Positions 20,902-21,215 of a stretch of DNA of 21,215 nt are shown here, piece after piece (position 1 is the first letter of the stretch; every line of letters begins with the position of its first letter). Where the stretch lies: positions 1 through 21,215 of the forward strand of contig NGBS01001426.1 of NCBI GenBank assembly GCA_002245135.1, written 5' to 3'. The notes beneath the pieces were generated by a model that saw only the letters and a program-made list of their open reading frames with translations, was not told where the DNA came from and made no database searches. This DNA is from Proteromonas lacertae (taxonomy: Eukaryota; Sar; Bigyra; Opalinata; Proteromonadidae). The position numbers and the translations under genes are program-made.

Positions 20902-21215
20902 TCACATTATATTACAATTTGAAGGATAATTAGGTGATTCTAATTTCTTTTTTACTCCAATACAATATATATCATAATCCATAGTAGTCTCTATATGACT
21001 GACAGGAAAATCTTTATTACAGCTCTTTGATCTATTAATCTACCTTCCCATTTATTTATACTCTATTAAACAAAAATAATAATAATAACATACAATATCT
21101 ACATCTCTCAATAATCTATTAATTTTATCATAATCATTGGATATTTTGACCATTCAAAATGCCTTAATCTTTCATCTTCAACATCAATCATCATTATTCC
21201 ATCACTACTATTTAA
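20902..21215 (-). CDS. 3' end of a host gene with CaaX-like C-terminus, partial
   Basis: On the minus strand, open stretches read DGIMMIDVEDERLRHFEW near the window edge, then NDYDKINRLLRDVDI, a possible intron (GTATGTTATT to TTTAATAG, about 21087 down to 21057), NKWEGRL, and finally DFPVSHIETTMDYDIYCIG and a C-terminus of SNCNIM before TGA 20902-20904. The last four residues CNIM fit a CaaX box with Met in the last place, which would favour farnesylation. The frame changes at least once between these parts, by sequencing error or by splicing. The gene continues beyond the window. No family was recognised. Confidence 0.4.

Overview
The window is AT-rich eukaryotic DNA. Asparagine tracts coded by AAT repeats, CAA runs, very short AT-rich gaps and splice acceptors of the type TTAATAG suggest an amoeba of the dictyostelid kind, but that is an inference from composition, not a proven assignment. 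Two identifiable gene pieces, the mitochondrial outer-membrane assembly protein SAM50 and the RNA-biology protein ARS2/SERRATE, confirm a eukaryotic host.

Layout. Bases 1 to about 18923 are a head-to-tail tandem array of one unit of about 6.76 kb, present about 2.8 times (the first copy is cut by the window edge). Each unit holds, left to right: gene A (+), a large membrane protein of no family I recognise; a 290-bp piece of SAM50 (-); a 396-bp repeat R1; a 197-bp exon piece of ARS2 (+); gene B (-), a secreted or membrane-anchored glycoprotein-like protein of no family I recognise; a second copy of the same repeat, R2; and a 170-bp leader that runs into the next gene A. Every complete R has minus-strand coding sequence on its left and plus-strand coding sequence on its right, so R looks like a two-way promoter module. 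A converges on the SAM50 piece and B converges on the ARS2 piece.

The three copies are almost identical. They differ mainly by one-base length changes in homopolymers, most seen in only one copy; the host flank shows the same kind of break. This fits uncorrected long-read sequence at least as well as decay. Genes A and B are interrupted in every copy (roughly three to eight breaks per gene per copy). Because they could belong to a virus-like or toxin-like element, they are described as they stand, without repair.

Bases 18501 to 18923 hold a shortened and diverged end of the array. Sequence identity stops at the start codon of gene A. From there to 21215 is single-copy host-type DNA: an unrecognised plus-strand gene with Asn and Gln tracts (about 19231 to 20718) and the end of a minus-strand gene whose product ends in a CaaX-like box (from 20902).

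The most interesting point is the unit itself: an unknown two-gene replicating or amplified element that has picked up fragments of two conserved host genes, one of them (ARS2) known from small-RNA and antiviral pathways, each placed opposite a converging element gene.
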